Shown here in pieces: positions 23,031 through 32,116 of a stretch of 44,518 nucleotides of DNA (position 1 is its first letter; every line of letters begins with the position of its first letter). A program made the translations under genes and the position numbers. Source of the DNA: an uncultured Burkholderiales bacterium (lineage in GTDB: Bacteria; Pseudomonadota; Gammaproteobacteria; Burkholderiales; Burkholderiaceae_C); the NCBI GenBank assembly GCA_937871935.1, contig CALMQI010000380.1, positions 1-44,518 of the forward strand, read 5' to 3'. Below the pieces are notes generated by a model that saw nothing but the letters and a program-made list of their open reading frames with translations, was not told the origin of the DNA and made no database searches.

Positions 23031-23933
23031 ATGAACCGATTCGTTCGATTCGTCTTCGTGCCGCTGCTCCTGGCTCCGCTGCTCGGTCATGCGGCGCTCA
23101 ACGTGCTGGCATGCGAGCCGGAGTGGGCCGACCTCGCCGTGCAACTCGGCGGCGACCGCGTCAGGGTGAGCAGCGCCACTACGGGGTTGCAGGACCCTCA
23201 CCATGTCGAGGCGAGGCCGAGCCTGATCGCGCGCACGCGCAACGCAGACTTGTTGTTGTGTACCGGAATGGAGCTCGAGACGGGCTGGCTGCCGCTGCTC
23301 GTCGAGCAGTCGGGCAATGGGCGCGTCGCGCCGGGCCGGCCCGGCTACTTCGAGGCTGGCCGGCAAGTGCCGGCGCTCGAAGTACCGGCCCGCGTCGATC
23401 GTGCCGACGGCGACGTGCATGCCCTGGGCAACCCGCACATCCACCTCGACCCGCGCAATATCGCGAAGGTGGCCAGTGCGCTGGCGCTGCGCCTGGCCGA
23501 GCTCGACCCGCCGGGCGCGAGTCACTACTCGGCGCGCCACGAGGCCTTTGCCGCGAAGTGGGGCGAGGCGCAGCGTAAGTGGCTCGAACAGGCCACGCCG
23601 CTCAAGGGTGTGGCGTTGATCGAGCACCACCGCAACCTGTCGTACCTCGTCGCCTGGCTCGGCATGCGCAGCGAAGGCTCGCTCGAGCCCAAGCCGGGCA
23701 TCGAGCCGAGCGCGGCGCATCTGAATGCGCTGCTCAAGACGATCGACAAACGGCCGATTCGCCTCGTCGTCCACATGACGTACCAGGACGCGCGGGCCGC
23801 ACAGTGGCTGGGCCAGAACGCGCGTGTCCCCGTGGTGGCGCTGCCCAACACCGTGGGCGGCAGCGACAAGGCGAAAGACCTGTTCAGCCTCTACGACGAC
23901 ATCGTCGCGCGACTGCTGGCGGCGGTGCGATGA
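23031..23933 (+). CDS. metal ABC transporter periplasmic binding protein (ZnuA-like)
   Basis: A 300-residue cluster A-I (ZnuA/TroA-type) solute-binding protein with signal peptide MNRFVRFVFVPLLLAPLLGHAAL. Metal-ligand candidates lie in QDPHHVEARPS, NPHIHLDPRN, and IEHHRNLSYL, with an acidic C-terminal site near SDKAKDLFSLYDD. The His-rich loop of many ZnuA proteins is absent. A GGAGACGGCC ribosome site precedes ATG 23031. It overlaps the permease gene start by four bases. The substrate is probably zinc, manganese or possibly nickel; nickel would be interesting next to a hydrogenase, but the sequence does not settle it. Confidence 0.88.
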   Translation: MNRFVRFVFVPLLLAPLLGHAALNVLACEPEWADLAVQLGGDRVRVSSATTGLQDPHHVEARPSLIARTRNADLLLCTGMELETGWLPLLVEQSGNGRVAPGRPGYFEAGRQVPALEVPARVDRADGDVHALGNPHIHLDPRNIAKVASALALRLAELDPPGASHYSARHEAFAAKWGEAQRKWLEQATPLKGVALIEHHRNLSYLVAWLGMRSEGSLEPKPGIEPSAAHLNALLKTIDKRPIRLVVHMTYQDARAAQWLGQNARVPVVALPNTVGGSDKAKDLFSLYDDIVARLLAAVR

Positions 23934-24709
23934 ACAATATTGACCTCTCGATCGTGCTGCCGGCATTCGTCGCCGGCCTGCTCGTGCTGGTGACGCATGT
24001 GCCGCTCGGCATCCAGGTGCTGCGCCGTGGCATCGTCTTCATCGATCTCGCGGTGGCGCAGATCGCGGGCCTCGGCGTCATCGTTGCCGGGTTTGCCGGC
24101 CGGGGCGAGAGCGGATGGGCGACGCAGCTCGCCGCCGGAGGCGCGGCCGTGTTCGGGGCCACCTTCCTCACCTGGACCGAGCGTCGCTGGCCCGACGTGC
24201 AGGAAGCTCAGATCGGTGTCGTGTTCGTGCTCGCCGCCACCGGCAGCCTGCTTCTGCTGGCGCACCACCCGCAGGGCGGCGAGCATTTGCGCGACCTGCT
24301 CGCCGGGCAGGTGCTGTGGGTGCGCTGGCCGCAGCTCGGTGTGATGGCCGGCTTCACGGCGGCGATCGCGCTGTTGTGGTGGCTGGTGCGCGGCGTGCAG
24401 TCGCGCCTGGTCTTCTACGTGGTCTTCGCGCTCGCGGTCACCGCGTCGGTGCAGGTGGTGGGCGTGTACCTGGTGTTCGCGAGCCTCATCGTGCCGGCGC
24501 TCGGCGCGCGCGCGTGGCCGGCGCGCTGGGTGCTCCCCGTCGCCTACTCGATCGGCCTAGTCGGCTACGCCGCCGGCCTCGTGGCGTCGACGTTGTGGGA
24601 CCTGCCTTCGGGCGCGCTGGTGGTCTGGCTGCTGGCGGCGGCCGCAGTGCTGTCGCACGCGGTGGCGCAGTCGCGATCGGTCGTTTCCTGTAACCCCGCA
24701 CGTTCTTAG
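23930..24709 (+). CDS. metal ABC transporter permease (ZnuB-like, ABC-3 family)
   Basis: A 259-residue integral membrane protein with about eight hydrophobic segments. It has the ABC-3 family features PLGIQVLRRGIVFIDLAVAQIAGLG near the N-terminus and VVGVYLVFASLIVPALGA late in the protein. ATG 23930 overlaps the ZnuA-like stop. Only 137 bases separate its stop from the second recombinase copy, and no ATPase gene (ZnuC) follows, so the transporter is incomplete in this window. It may share an ATPase encoded elsewhere or the operon may have been cut by the recombinase event. Confidence 0.88.
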   Translation: MNNIDLSIVLPAFVAGLLVLVTHVPLGIQVLRRGIVFIDLAVAQIAGLGVIVAGFAGRGESGWATQLAAGGAAVFGATFLTWTERRWPDVQEAQIGVVFVLAATGSLLLLAHHPQGGEHLRDLLAGQVLWVRWPQLGVMAGFTAAIALLWWLVRGVQSRLVFYVVFALAVTASVQVVGVYLVFASLIVPALGARAWPARWVLPVAYSIGLVGYAAGLVASTLWDLPSGALVVWLLAAAAVLSHAVAQSRSVVSCNPARS

Positions 24710-24846
24710 CCTGTGGCTGACTGCTTTCCTCCCAATAGCCGGGTGACCGGTTGTGGCCGAGACCACCAACCTGGCCCGCCGCCACTCAGCAGCCACTCGG
24801 GGCGACCGCGCCGGCAGGGCGCCGGCTTCGGCCGCCGCCGATCACC

Positions 24847-25468
24847 TCAGATTTCCGTCTGCTCGGAGATCTCGAGGGCGTCATCGACCTCGATGCCGAG
24901 ATACCTCACGGTCGACTCCAGCTTCGAGTGCCCGAGAAGCAGCTGCACGGCGCGCAGGTTCTTCGTGCGTCGATAGATCAGCGTCGCCTTCGTCCGTCGC
25001 ATTGAGTGCGTTCCATAGTCGGCACGGTCCAGTCCCAGTTCGTCTACCCAGTTCCCCAGGATCCGTGCGTACTGGCGCGTGCCGAGATGGGGTGAGTCGT
25101 GGAGGCGGCTGGGGAACAGGAAGTCCTCCGATTTCAGACCAGCGAGATTGATCCAAGCTTGCACGGCATCTCTGGCCGCGGGCGTGATCTCAAACTGAAC
25201 GGGGCGTTGGGTCTTGTGCTGGACGACGATGGCACGCGCCGCCACCTGATCCCCGTGGCACACATCCCGGACCTTCAGGCCGACCAGATCGCATCCACGC
25301 AGCTTTGTCGATGCCGAGGTTGAACAGGGCCAGCTCGCGAACCCGGCCTTCCATCTGCAGCCGAACGCGCAGGGCCCAGATGTCCTTGAGCTTGAACGGC
25401 GCCTTCTGCCCAACGAGCTTGCCCTTGTTCCACGGCTCGCGATGAACGGCATTGCTTGCGGTACCCAT
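24847..25468 (-). pseudogene. tyrosine recombinase, frameshifted second copy
   Basis: A near-copy of the recombinase at 855-1478, in opposite orientation. It starts MGTASNAVHREPWNKGK and stays parallel through LALFNLGID, where two bases are missing relative to the intact copy (near 25306). The downstream frame resumes with KLRGCDLVGLKVRDV and ends with the same EISEQTEI tail. The catalytic His-Arg, His and Tyr motifs are all still present in the second frame, so the inactivation looks recent. Upstream similarity to the intact copy continues ~30 bases. Unless a programmed frameshift occurs, the product is nonfunctional. Confidence 0.85.
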
Positions 25469-25701
25469 GATGGTCTCCCATCGAGTTGAGGGCCACGCAG
25501 AATGCGCCCGCCGCGATGGTCAGCTTCCGAGAATGTGAGCGAACTCACGGACTCGGCCAGGAGCAGTCATCCAGGCTTGCGCCACATTGCTGCCGGTCGA
25601 GCTGGGATTGACTTCAGCCGAAGTGGTGGCTGGTCGGGATTTGCTCCCAGAATCCGTTTGGAGGGCGGCGGACCGCAGGCGGCGCTATCCGTGGGTCCCG
25701 C

Positions 25702-25717
25702 CCAGCCGCTCGGCTGG
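25702..25717. repeat. 7-bp inverted repeat upstream of truncated ATPase gene
   Basis: CCAGCCG-CT-CGGCTGG, 29 bases before the ATG at 25747 and followed by a good AGGGAG ribosome site. It could be an operator or a leader hairpin of the former defence operon. Confidence 0.35.
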
Positions 25718-25746
25718 CATGGCAGGTGAGATGCGGAGGGAGAGCT

Positions 25747-26838
25747 ATGAGAATCGGACTGGTCGAGATCGGCAGTTTCCGTAAGCTGCAGGCGGTACGG
25801 ATTGATCTGGCCAGGGAGACGACGCTCCTGGTCGGAGCCAACAACAGCGGCAAGACATCTGCCATGGTGGCAATGCGCCACTTTCTCGTCGAGCGTGGAA
25901 ACTTCTCCATTCATGACTTCACGCTCTCCACCTGGCCGGGAATCGACGCGGTAGGACAAGCGTGGGAGGACGCGGAGGGACGCGAAGCAGAAATCGATTG
26001 GGACAAGCTGCTTCCCCATCTGGATCTTTGGCTGCAGGTCGATGCCCATGAGCTGCACCATGTGCTGAAGCTGCTTCCGAGCCTGGATTGGGCCGGTCAG
26101 CCTATCGGAGTGCGATTGCGCTTCGAGCCCAAGGATGTCGCCGCGCTCAGGCAGTCCTATCTGCAGGAGCGGGCGAAGGCGAAGGGGGTACTTGCGGCGC
26201 TGTCCGGCCCTGCGAAGCCTGCAGGCGCCGGCAAAGGCTTTGCACCGTGGCCCAGTAGCCTGACGGACTTCCTTTCGACCAAGCTGCGCTCGACCTTCGT
26301 CGTCCGGGTCTACCTGCTGGATCCTGCGGCTATACAGGAGCCGGTTGGGGGCACAGCCAAGCCCCAGCCCTTGCCGCAGGACAGTGAGCCGGTCGAAGGT
26401 GACCCGCTTGGCACGATCATCCGCATCGACGAAATCAGCGCGCAGCGCGGCTTCGGATTCTCGTCGTCGTCGCCAGCCGCCGCGGACGGTGCGGAGGCCG
26501 AGCCGATGCGTGGAGGAAAACGGCTTTCGAGCCAGCTCCGCAACTACTACACGCAACATCTGGACCCTTCCGACAGTCCCGAGCCCGAGGATGCGGACGC
26601 GCTGCTGGCGCTGCATGACGCTCAGGAGGCGTTCAGCAAACGCCTGGCGACGGGTTTCAAGGCCGCATTGGAAGAGCTCCGCGACATCGGCTATCCAGGT
26701 ATCACGGATCCCCGGTTAACGATCACTGCGAAGGTCAAGGCTGTGGACGGACTCAACTGCGCAATGTGGATGCGGCCGTCAACAGCTTGGCCACGCTCTG
26801 GAAGGATGGGGCTGATCCCGCTCTCCAGCAGGTACTAG
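25747..26838 (+). pseudogene. OLD-family AAA ATPase/nuclease, C-terminus lost (Gabija-like remnant)
   Basis: The N-terminal part of an overcoming-lysogenization-defect (OLD)-type ATPase. It begins MRIGLVEIGSFRKLQ, with P-loop LLVGANNSGKTS (about 31-42), followed by long ATPase-insert sequence up to ITAKVKAVDGLN near residue 340. There the reading frame breaks into unrelated residues and stops. The signature, Walker B and TOPRIM nuclease parts are missing. The same point is immediately followed, in another frame, by helicase C-terminal sequence. The layout fits an internal deletion joining the two genes of a Gabija-like (GajA-GajB) or related ATPase/helicase defence system. Confidence 0.75.
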
Positions 26839-27323
26839 CAGAAATCGTCCGCTCGGATTTGCTGGACCCGCCGGAGCTGCTCCGTGCGGCGGCAGCGGGC
26901 GCTGAAGCGGATCCCGATGAAGCCGATGATGCGGACCCGCCCGACGCGCGAGAAGTGGCGGTGCGCGAGTTCCTGAAGGCGCCCTTCTCGCAGATGACGC
27001 TCATGTCGGCGTATCTGTCAGGCAGAGAGCGGTTCGGCACCCACCAGGGAGTGAAGGGACTCGAGTTCGAGCGCGTCATGGTCATCATGGATGATTCAGA
27101 GGCTGGAGGGTTCCTGTTCAAATACGATGAACTGTTCGGTGTCGGATCGAGTGAAAAGCGGCTCGCGGCGACGAGGCGACTCTTCTATGTGACTACCAGC
27201 CGGGCTCGTAGCAGCCTGGCATTGGTTGCCTACGCGCAGCGGCCGGAAGAGGTCGCCAAGTTCGTCAGGGAGGCCGGCTGGTTCAGCGATGCGGAAGTCC
27301 GTATCGGTAGTCTCCGACACTGA
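26766..27323 (+). pseudogene. UvrD-like helicase, only the C-terminal part (GajB-like remnant)
   Basis: About 185 residues of a superfamily-1A (UvrD/Rep type) helicase C-terminus. Motif V is THQGVKGLEFERVMVIMDD, and motif VI is RRLFYVTTSRARSSLALVAYA with the arginine finger. Walker A and all N-terminal motifs are missing. The frame begins at the same place where the upstream ATPase frame is lost; codons for LRNVDAAV overlap the break. No function is expected without the ATPase core. It stays well conserved, so the deletion may be fairly recent. Confidence 0.78.
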
Positions 27324-27816
27324 CTAGATGTCTGATGGGCAATGAGGTCTGAGGTCAAGCCTCGCCTGAGTACCGTCGTCGCAGTTGAGCGGCACTGAGC
27401 GACGGGATCAAAGGAATGCTCCGAAGCTGTGAGCGGTCGAATGACGGCTTCGCTAGGACTTGGACGACCGCTCAGGGTCGGTACCGACACTTGGCGCCCG
27501 CAGAGAGCTGACGTAGCCGTCCCCCGACTATCAGCGCCACGACCGGCGTCGTGAACGGGACCGGCGTCAGCTTCCGATGCACAGCGGTCATGTACCTTGG
27601 CGGTAGGTGAACGGCCGGTTTTGGCGGCCGCAGCCATTCACCTTCGCGAAGCGACCGACCGCAGCCAGTCTGAAGCGGAAGTCAGCTCGCGGAAGACCGC
27701 TCAGCAGCGAATGTGGTCGGTGGCTGCAGGACGTCGAATTCACACGTCCTGCCGTCAAGCAGTCATGCGATGGCCCGATGCTCGCCCGAGCACTCAGGTC
27801 CGTTTCGCATGGAGTC
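27324..27816. other. intergenic, no intact gene
   Basis: About 490 bases after the helicase remnant. Open frames on both strands are arginine-rich and family-less. It holds a 14-base sequence, CAGTCTGAAGCGGA (27666-27679), repeated at 36351-36364, perhaps part of a degraded dispersed repeat. Confidence 0.4.
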
Positions 27817-28168
27817 CTAGAGCGGGTGAGGCTCGCGAGGCCGCCCGTCGAAGTGCCTGCGCGACACCCACAGGAACAGCATAAGCCCAGCCAGCGTCAG
27901 CCCAAACCCGGCCCACACCGCGGACAGCAACTCGTTTCCACGTGCGTTGGCCTGACCGCCGGCCCATGCGCCAATCGGAACTCGCGATGTCCAGTCCCAG
28001 GCCGGCTGCAAACAGTTCCAGGATCCCCATGCTGGCGAATTCGGACGTTCCGATGCAGAACGTTCCAAGTGCCAGCGCCAGCAGGGTCAGTGTCCTTCGG
28101 CTGACTTGCCGTGCATCGGCGCAATGTGTCGCACACCTGCACTGCGGCTCGTAGGCTTTCACCAGCAT
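27817..28168 (-). pseudogene. MFS transporter with central deletion
   Basis: From ATG 28168 (AGGAGA ribosome site) the frame encodes a major-facilitator N-terminus: RRTLTLLALALGTFCIGTSEF, then MGILELFAAGLGLDIA. Near 27980 this family resemblance switches to another frame with the end of an MFS protein, IGAWAGGQANARG then LLSAVWAGFGLTLAGLMLFLW, stopping at 27817. Ten or so transmembrane helices are missing. The original was probably an AraJ/YdhP-like sugar or drug efflux permease. It lies divergent from nothing obvious and just upstream of the aldo/keto reductase operon end. Confidence 0.72.
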
Positions 28169-28207
28169 GACGGTTCTCCTGATTCGTCTTTGCGCGGGAC
28201 CCCGGCG

Positions 28208-29224
28208 TCAGATCCCGAGCGGCATCGGCGCTTGCGGGTGCACCAGTCCCGCCTGGCGCAGCGAGCGCCAGAAGTCCGCCGGCACCGTGGCGTTCAATGC
28301 GGCGCGGTCCTCGGCGATGCGTTCGGGCCGACTGGCCCCGGGGATCACGGCGGCCACCGCCGGATGCGCCAGCACGAACTGCAGCCCGGCCGCCTTCATG
28401 GTCACGCCGTGGCGATCGGCAATCGACTTGATGGCCTGCACCCGGGTCAAGATCGCCGGTGTGGCGGGGGCGTATTCGAAGTTGGGCCCGCCCACCAGGG
28501 CACCCGAGCTGTACGGTCCGCCGACGACGATCACCAGGCCTTTGGTGGCGACCTTCGGCATGACCCGCTGCAGTGCGCTTTCGTGGTCCAGCAGCGTGTA
28601 GCGGCCTGCGAGCAGAAAGCCGTCCGGTCGCGGCTCCTGCAGGTCGAGCAGCAGCTCGATCGGCTCCACACGGTTCACGCCCAGCCCCCACGCTGCGATC
28701 ACCCCTTCGTCGCGCAGACGGTCCAGCGCCCTGAAAGCGCCCTTGCGCGCGGTCTCGAACACGCCGAGCCATTCATCGTCGTAGAAGTCTTGCGCCACGT
28801 CGTGCACCCAGACGATGTCGATGCGGTCGGTTCTCAGGCGCTTCAAGCTGTCCTCGATCGAGCGCAAGGTGGCGCTCTCGGAGTAGTCGTTCACGATCCG
28901 GTTGGGGCGGCCGTGCTTGAACACGTCACCCTTCTCGCCGAAATCGCGGGCGTCGACCTCTTCGACCTCGTCGAGGACCAGGCGACCGACCTTGGTCGCG
29001 ACGACGTAGCTGCCGCGATCGCGGCCGCTCAGGGCCTCTCCCAAGCGGCCTTCGGCCAGGCCCGCGCCGTAGAAAGGCGCGGTGTCGAAGAAACGGATGC
29101 CGTCGTTCCACGCGGCGGTGACGGTTGCCTGCGCTTCTGCGTCCGGGATGGCCCGGAACATGTTGCCCAGGGGCGCGGTGCCGAAGCCCAGCGGTCCGTG
29201 GCGAAGGTGTTCGCGGATGCTCAT
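28208..29224 (-). CDS. aldo/keto reductase (D-threo-aldose 1-dehydrogenase-like)
   Basis: A 338-residue NAD(P)H-dependent aldo/keto reductase. It has the (beta/alpha)8 barrel start GFGTAPLGNMF, catalytic Asp-Tyr region FFDTAPFYGAGLAEGRLGEAL, Lys in VVATKVGRLV, and His in DIVWVHDVAQD. The C-terminal cofactor motif is AVIPGASRPERIAEDRAAL. The subfamily resembles D-threo-aldose 1-dehydrogenase/pyridoxal dehydrogenase enzymes. ATG 29224 follows an AGGA site 16 bases after the alpha/beta hydrolase stop, placing it last in a five-gene operon. In context it may oxidise or reduce aldehydes or lactols formed by the oxygenase; this is inference. Confidence 0.9.
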   Translation of the reverse strand: MSIREHLRHGPLGFGTAPLGNMFRAIPDAEAQATVTAAWNDGIRFFDTAPFYGAGLAEGRLGEALSGRDRGSYVVATKVGRLVLDEVEEVDARDFGEKGDVFKHGRPNRIVNDYSESATLRSIEDSLKRLRTDRIDIVWVHDVAQDFYDDEWLGVFETARKGAFRALDRLRDEGVIAAWGLGVNRVEPIELLLDLQEPRPDGFLLAGRYTLLDHESALQRVMPKVATKGLVIVVGGPYSSGALVGGPNFEYAPATPAILTRVQAIKSIADRHGVTMKAAGLQFVLAHPAVAAVIPGASRPERIAEDRAALNATVPADFWRSLRQAGLVHPQAPMPLGI

Positions 29225-29240
29225 GTGAAGTCCTGGTGGG

Positions 29241-30056
29241 TCATCGAACCAATGCCTGCGCTGCCTCGTCGATGGCCTGGGCCACTGCGTCGGGCGCCGA
29301 GATGTAGACGGCGTGGCTCGCCCGCACTTCCCGGATCGTGGACTTCGCACGCCCGGCCATCTTGCGTTGTGCGGGTGGCGGAATGATGCGGTCTTCGGTG
29401 GTCAGCACGTACCAGCTGCTGTGGGTCTTCCAGGCGGGCTGCGATACCTTGGCCTCGAAGGCGGCGGCGGCCGGGGGCACCTGCGCTGTGGCCAGGAACC
29501 TGCCCAGCGCCGGGGGCAGGTCCTGCGCGAAGGCCTGCGGGAAAATGGCGGTGTCGAAGAAGAGGTAGCCGTCCGCAGAGGGCTGCACCGGTGGCGGGGC
29601 GCCACCATCGATCAGCGACGCCACCGACTCGCCTGCATCGGGCACGAACGCCGCCACGTAGACCAGTCCCGCCACGTTCGGGTCGTTGCCGGCCTCGGTG
29701 ATCACCACGCCGCCGTAGGAGTGGCCCACCAGCAGGGCCGGCCCGTTCTGCCGGGCCAGCACTCGCCGCACGGCGGCCACGTCCGCCGCCAACGAGGTCA
29801 GTGGGTTCTGCACGATGCTGACCGCGTAGCCCTTGGCCCGCAGCAGATCGTGCACGCGTTGCCAGCCCGAGCCGTCGGCCCAGGCGCCGTGCACGAGGAC
29901 GATGTTCTTCATGTGACTCTTCTCCGGCAGTAGAGGGGTCGCGCAGGCGCTCAGGCAGAGGGCCCACGCAGAGAGCAACGCGCTGACCAGAAGACGAGCA
30001 AGCGGTTGACGCTCCCTCGCGAATGGAACGAATCTGACCGTTGATGAACGACGCAT
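29241..30056 (-). CDS. alpha/beta hydrolase with lipoprotein-like leader
   Basis: A 271-residue alpha/beta-hydrolase of the EstC/salicylate-esterase-like group. It has IVLVHGAWADGSGW (oxyanion hole), nucleophile elbow LLVGHSYGGVV, and a late acid/His pair in LTTEDRIIPP and ASHAVYISAPD. ATG 30056 (AGGAG seven bases upstream) gives a leader ending LSACA, a good lipobox, so the product may be an outer-surface or periplasmic lipoprotein. A second good start, ATG 29912 with GGAGAAG, would give the usual cytosolic 223-residue enzyme. Both starts look usable. Ester or lactone hydrolysis is likely; the substrate is unknown. Confidence 0.87.
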   Translation of the reverse strand: MRRSSTVRFVPFARERQPLARLLVSALLSAWALCLSACATPLLPEKSHMKNIVLVHGAWADGSGWQRVHDLLRAKGYAVSIVQNPLTSLAADVAAVRRVLARQNGPALLVGHSYGGVVITEAGNDPNVAGLVYVAAFVPDAGESVASLIDGGAPPPVQPSADGYLFFDTAIFPQAFAQDLPPALGRFLATAQVPPAAAAFEAKVSQPAWKTHSSWYVLTTEDRIIPPPAQRKMAGRAKSTIREVRASHAVYISAPDAVAQAIDEAAQALVR

Positions 30057-30077
30057 GGCTTGTCTCCTGCGACGCGA

Positions 30078-31454
30078 TCAATTGAGGTCCCGGCCGTTGC
30101 CAAACCAGTTGCCGTGGAAACCGGGCGGCACGATGTGCGGGATGTGGATGCTGGCCTGCGGCACGCCCTCGAAGTTGCGGGCGTCGAGGATGACGAGATC
30201 CGTGGCCCCGGCTCCGGTGTCGATCACAAAGCCAATGAGCCAGCCCGCGTCCTCTTCGGCCTGCGCGTGCGCAGGCACGAACACGAACTCGCACGGCAGG
30301 CGATTGGGCCCGAAGTCATGCTCCTGCCGCGTGCGCGCTTGCATGTCGTGCTTGAACAGGCCGGTGCCCAGGAACGGGCCTGTCATGCCCATCGTGTAGG
30401 CGTAGCGATAGGGCTGCCCTAGGAGGCGCTCGTCCGGCCGCGGAAACTCCTGAGGCGTTGGGTCGATCGGGTCGCGCTCGACCCTCTGGGTCGCCGGATC
30501 GATGACCCAACGCTCCACGCCGCAGCGTTGCGAATCGGGTCCTGACTTGATTCTCGAGAACATCTGGTCGTGGACGATGACGTCGAGCACGACGCTGCCG
30601 TCCGCCGTGTCGTAGCTGTTGATGGCGTGGAAGACGTAGCACGGGTCGATCGGACACCAGATGATGTCGCGCGCTTCGCCCTCACGCGGCAACAGGCCCA
30701 CGCGCGCTGCGTGCCCCGGCCTCCAGCGATAGGGAAAGGTGTGGCCGCTGATGCCGGCCCTCAACGAGAACGTGACGGGCAGGTCGAGGATGATCGCGAA
30801 GCGCTGCGTGAAGGCACAGTCATGGATCATTGGACCGTGCTTGACCGGGATCTTCACCTCGCGGCGTACCCGGCCCTCGGGCGTGACGACCACGTAGCGC
30901 ACCGAGCCCGTGTGCGCGACGTCGTAGCAGATGCCATGCATCTCGCCGGTCAGCGGATCGACGTGCGGATGCGCCGTGAAGCTGCCATGCAACGTGCCGC
31001 CGAAGTCGGTGTACCGCAGCGTTTCGAGCGTCTCGCCGATCTCAATCGGCGTGCTGCCCGCCTCGACCAGCCCCAGGGTCCTTCCGGCGAAGGCCACGAC
31101 GTTGGTGTTGACCGTGTCGAATGTACCGCGCGGCCCATCGACGCGCTCTTCGCCGAGCGCCTTGCTGACCGCATTGGACCGGATCCAGCGGTTGCGATAC
31201 CAGAGCGCCCGACCGTCGTCGATGCGAAGGCCGTGGATCATGCCGTCGCCGGAGAACCAGTGGTACTTGTCAGGGTTGGGCGCCATCGGGTTCGGCCCCA
31301 TCCGCAGGTAGCGCCCGTTGAGGCCCGGCGGAATCATGCCGGTGACGGTCAGGTTCTCCATCGTCAGTTCGGTGCGCATCGGTGTGTGCACGCCGGACAG
31401 GTATGGGTTCGAGCGACTGGTGACGGGTTCGGTGTTCGACGCGTTGATGCTCAT
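30078..31454 (-). CDS. carotenoid oxygenase family (apocarotenoid/stilbene-cleaving) enzyme
   Basis: A 458-residue iron(II)-dependent oxygenase of the RPE65/CCD family, which cleaves C=C bonds of carotenoids or of lignin-derived stilbenes. The four His of the seven-bladed propeller are visible in TAHPHVD, MIHDCAFTQRF, VFHAINSYD and the C-terminal FHGNW. GRYLRMGPNPM, HWFSGDGMIHGL, and the acidic second-shell residues are family-typical. ATG 31454 has GAAGGAG seven bases upstream. The lignostilbene and apocarotenoid branches cannot be told apart here. It is the middle gene of the minus-strand operon. Confidence 0.92.
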   Translation of the reverse strand: MSINASNTEPVTSRSNPYLSGVHTPMRTELTMENLTVTGMIPPGLNGRYLRMGPNPMAPNPDKYHWFSGDGMIHGLRIDDGRALWYRNRWIRSNAVSKALGEERVDGPRGTFDTVNTNVVAFAGRTLGLVEAGSTPIEIGETLETLRYTDFGGTLHGSFTAHPHVDPLTGEMHGICYDVAHTGSVRYVVVTPEGRVRREVKIPVKHGPMIHDCAFTQRFAIILDLPVTFSLRAGISGHTFPYRWRPGHAARVGLLPREGEARDIIWCPIDPCYVFHAINSYDTADGSVVLDVIVHDQMFSRIKSGPDSQRCGVERWVIDPATQRVERDPIDPTPQEFPRPDERLLGQPYRYAYTMGMTGPFLGTGLFKHDMQARTRQEHDFGPNRLPCEFVFVPAHAQAEEDAGWLIGFVIDTGAGATDLVILDARNFEGVPQASIHIPHIVPPGFHGNWFGNGRDLN

Positions 31455-31480
31455 CTGTGCTCCTTCTCGTAGGGTGGTTG

Positions 31481-32116
31481 TCATGGGCCCGACCGCGCCT
31501 TCCACAAACGAAGCGTGGCGATCGAGGCTTGCGTGTATCCGGGAGGTTCGGTGGCGCCGCCGAAACGGGCACCACTCGCCATCGTGTTGGTCGTGAGAAG
31601 CCCGCCGCTGAACGGTGCAGGTAGTCCGCTCAGCACGAGCCGGCAGCCGACGGGGAACAGGCCAGGTTCTGGAAAGTCGGTCATCGCGGCGAGGCAATCC
31701 CCATGGCCGCGAAACGAGAGCGAGCCCAGCCGGATCTCCGCATAGAAGTTCTGCCGGGCGCGTTCCGCTGTCGGCCCGAAACAGGCGCGCAGTTCGGCCA
31801 CGCGCGCTTGCTTCGAATCGACAACCCGCCCGTCCTCGGGACGCGAGCGAATGCTCCAGAAGGAGAAATGACGCTCGGCGTCGGTCGGAAAGGGCTCGAA
31901 GCCGGTTCTCGATGCGGCGCACCAGCCGATCTCAGGTGTCTGTGACTCACGAATGCTGCGCAGCAAGTGGATGTCCTCGAGCGGGGGCTGATGCACCGAG
32001 AGGGCAACGGACGGCTCGGCACAACCCGACAGCGCAGCGGCAACGGCCGTCGAGAGCGCCGCGATCGACGTGGGCCCGAATGACAGCGTTCGTCGGAGCA
32101 GCATCTGGCGGCTCAT
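31481..32116 (-). CDS. putative lipoprotein, function unknown
   Basis: A 211-residue protein with an arginine-containing n-region, hydrophobic stretch and lipobox LSGCA (about residues 29-33). The mature part has several cysteines (EIGWCAAS, ELRACFG, GHGDCLAA, PVGCRLV), perhaps forming disulfides. No family is recognised. The start overlaps the stop of the upstream SMP-30-like gene (ATGA), and its stop is 26 bases before the oxygenase start, so it belongs to the catabolic operon. A periplasmic accessory or binding role is possible. Confidence 0.7.
   Translation of the reverse strand: MSRQMLLRRTLSFGPTSIAALSTAVAAALSGCAEPSVALSVHQPPLEDIHLLRSIRESQTPEIGWCAASRTGFEPFPTDAERHFSFWSIRSRPEDGRVVDSKQARVAELRACFGPTAERARQNFYAEIRLGSLSFRGHGDCLAAMTDFPEPGLFPVGCRLVLSGLPAPFSGGLLTTNTMASGARFGGATEPPGYTQASIATLRLWKARSGP

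Noticed and set aside
25190-25468. Separate short protein from the start of the recombinase pseudogene
   Set aside because: It is the true N-terminus followed by out-of-frame residues after the 2-base deletion.
27597-28104. Plus-strand frames opposite the MFS remnant
   Set aside because: No family features; the minus strand carries recognisable MFS sequence.
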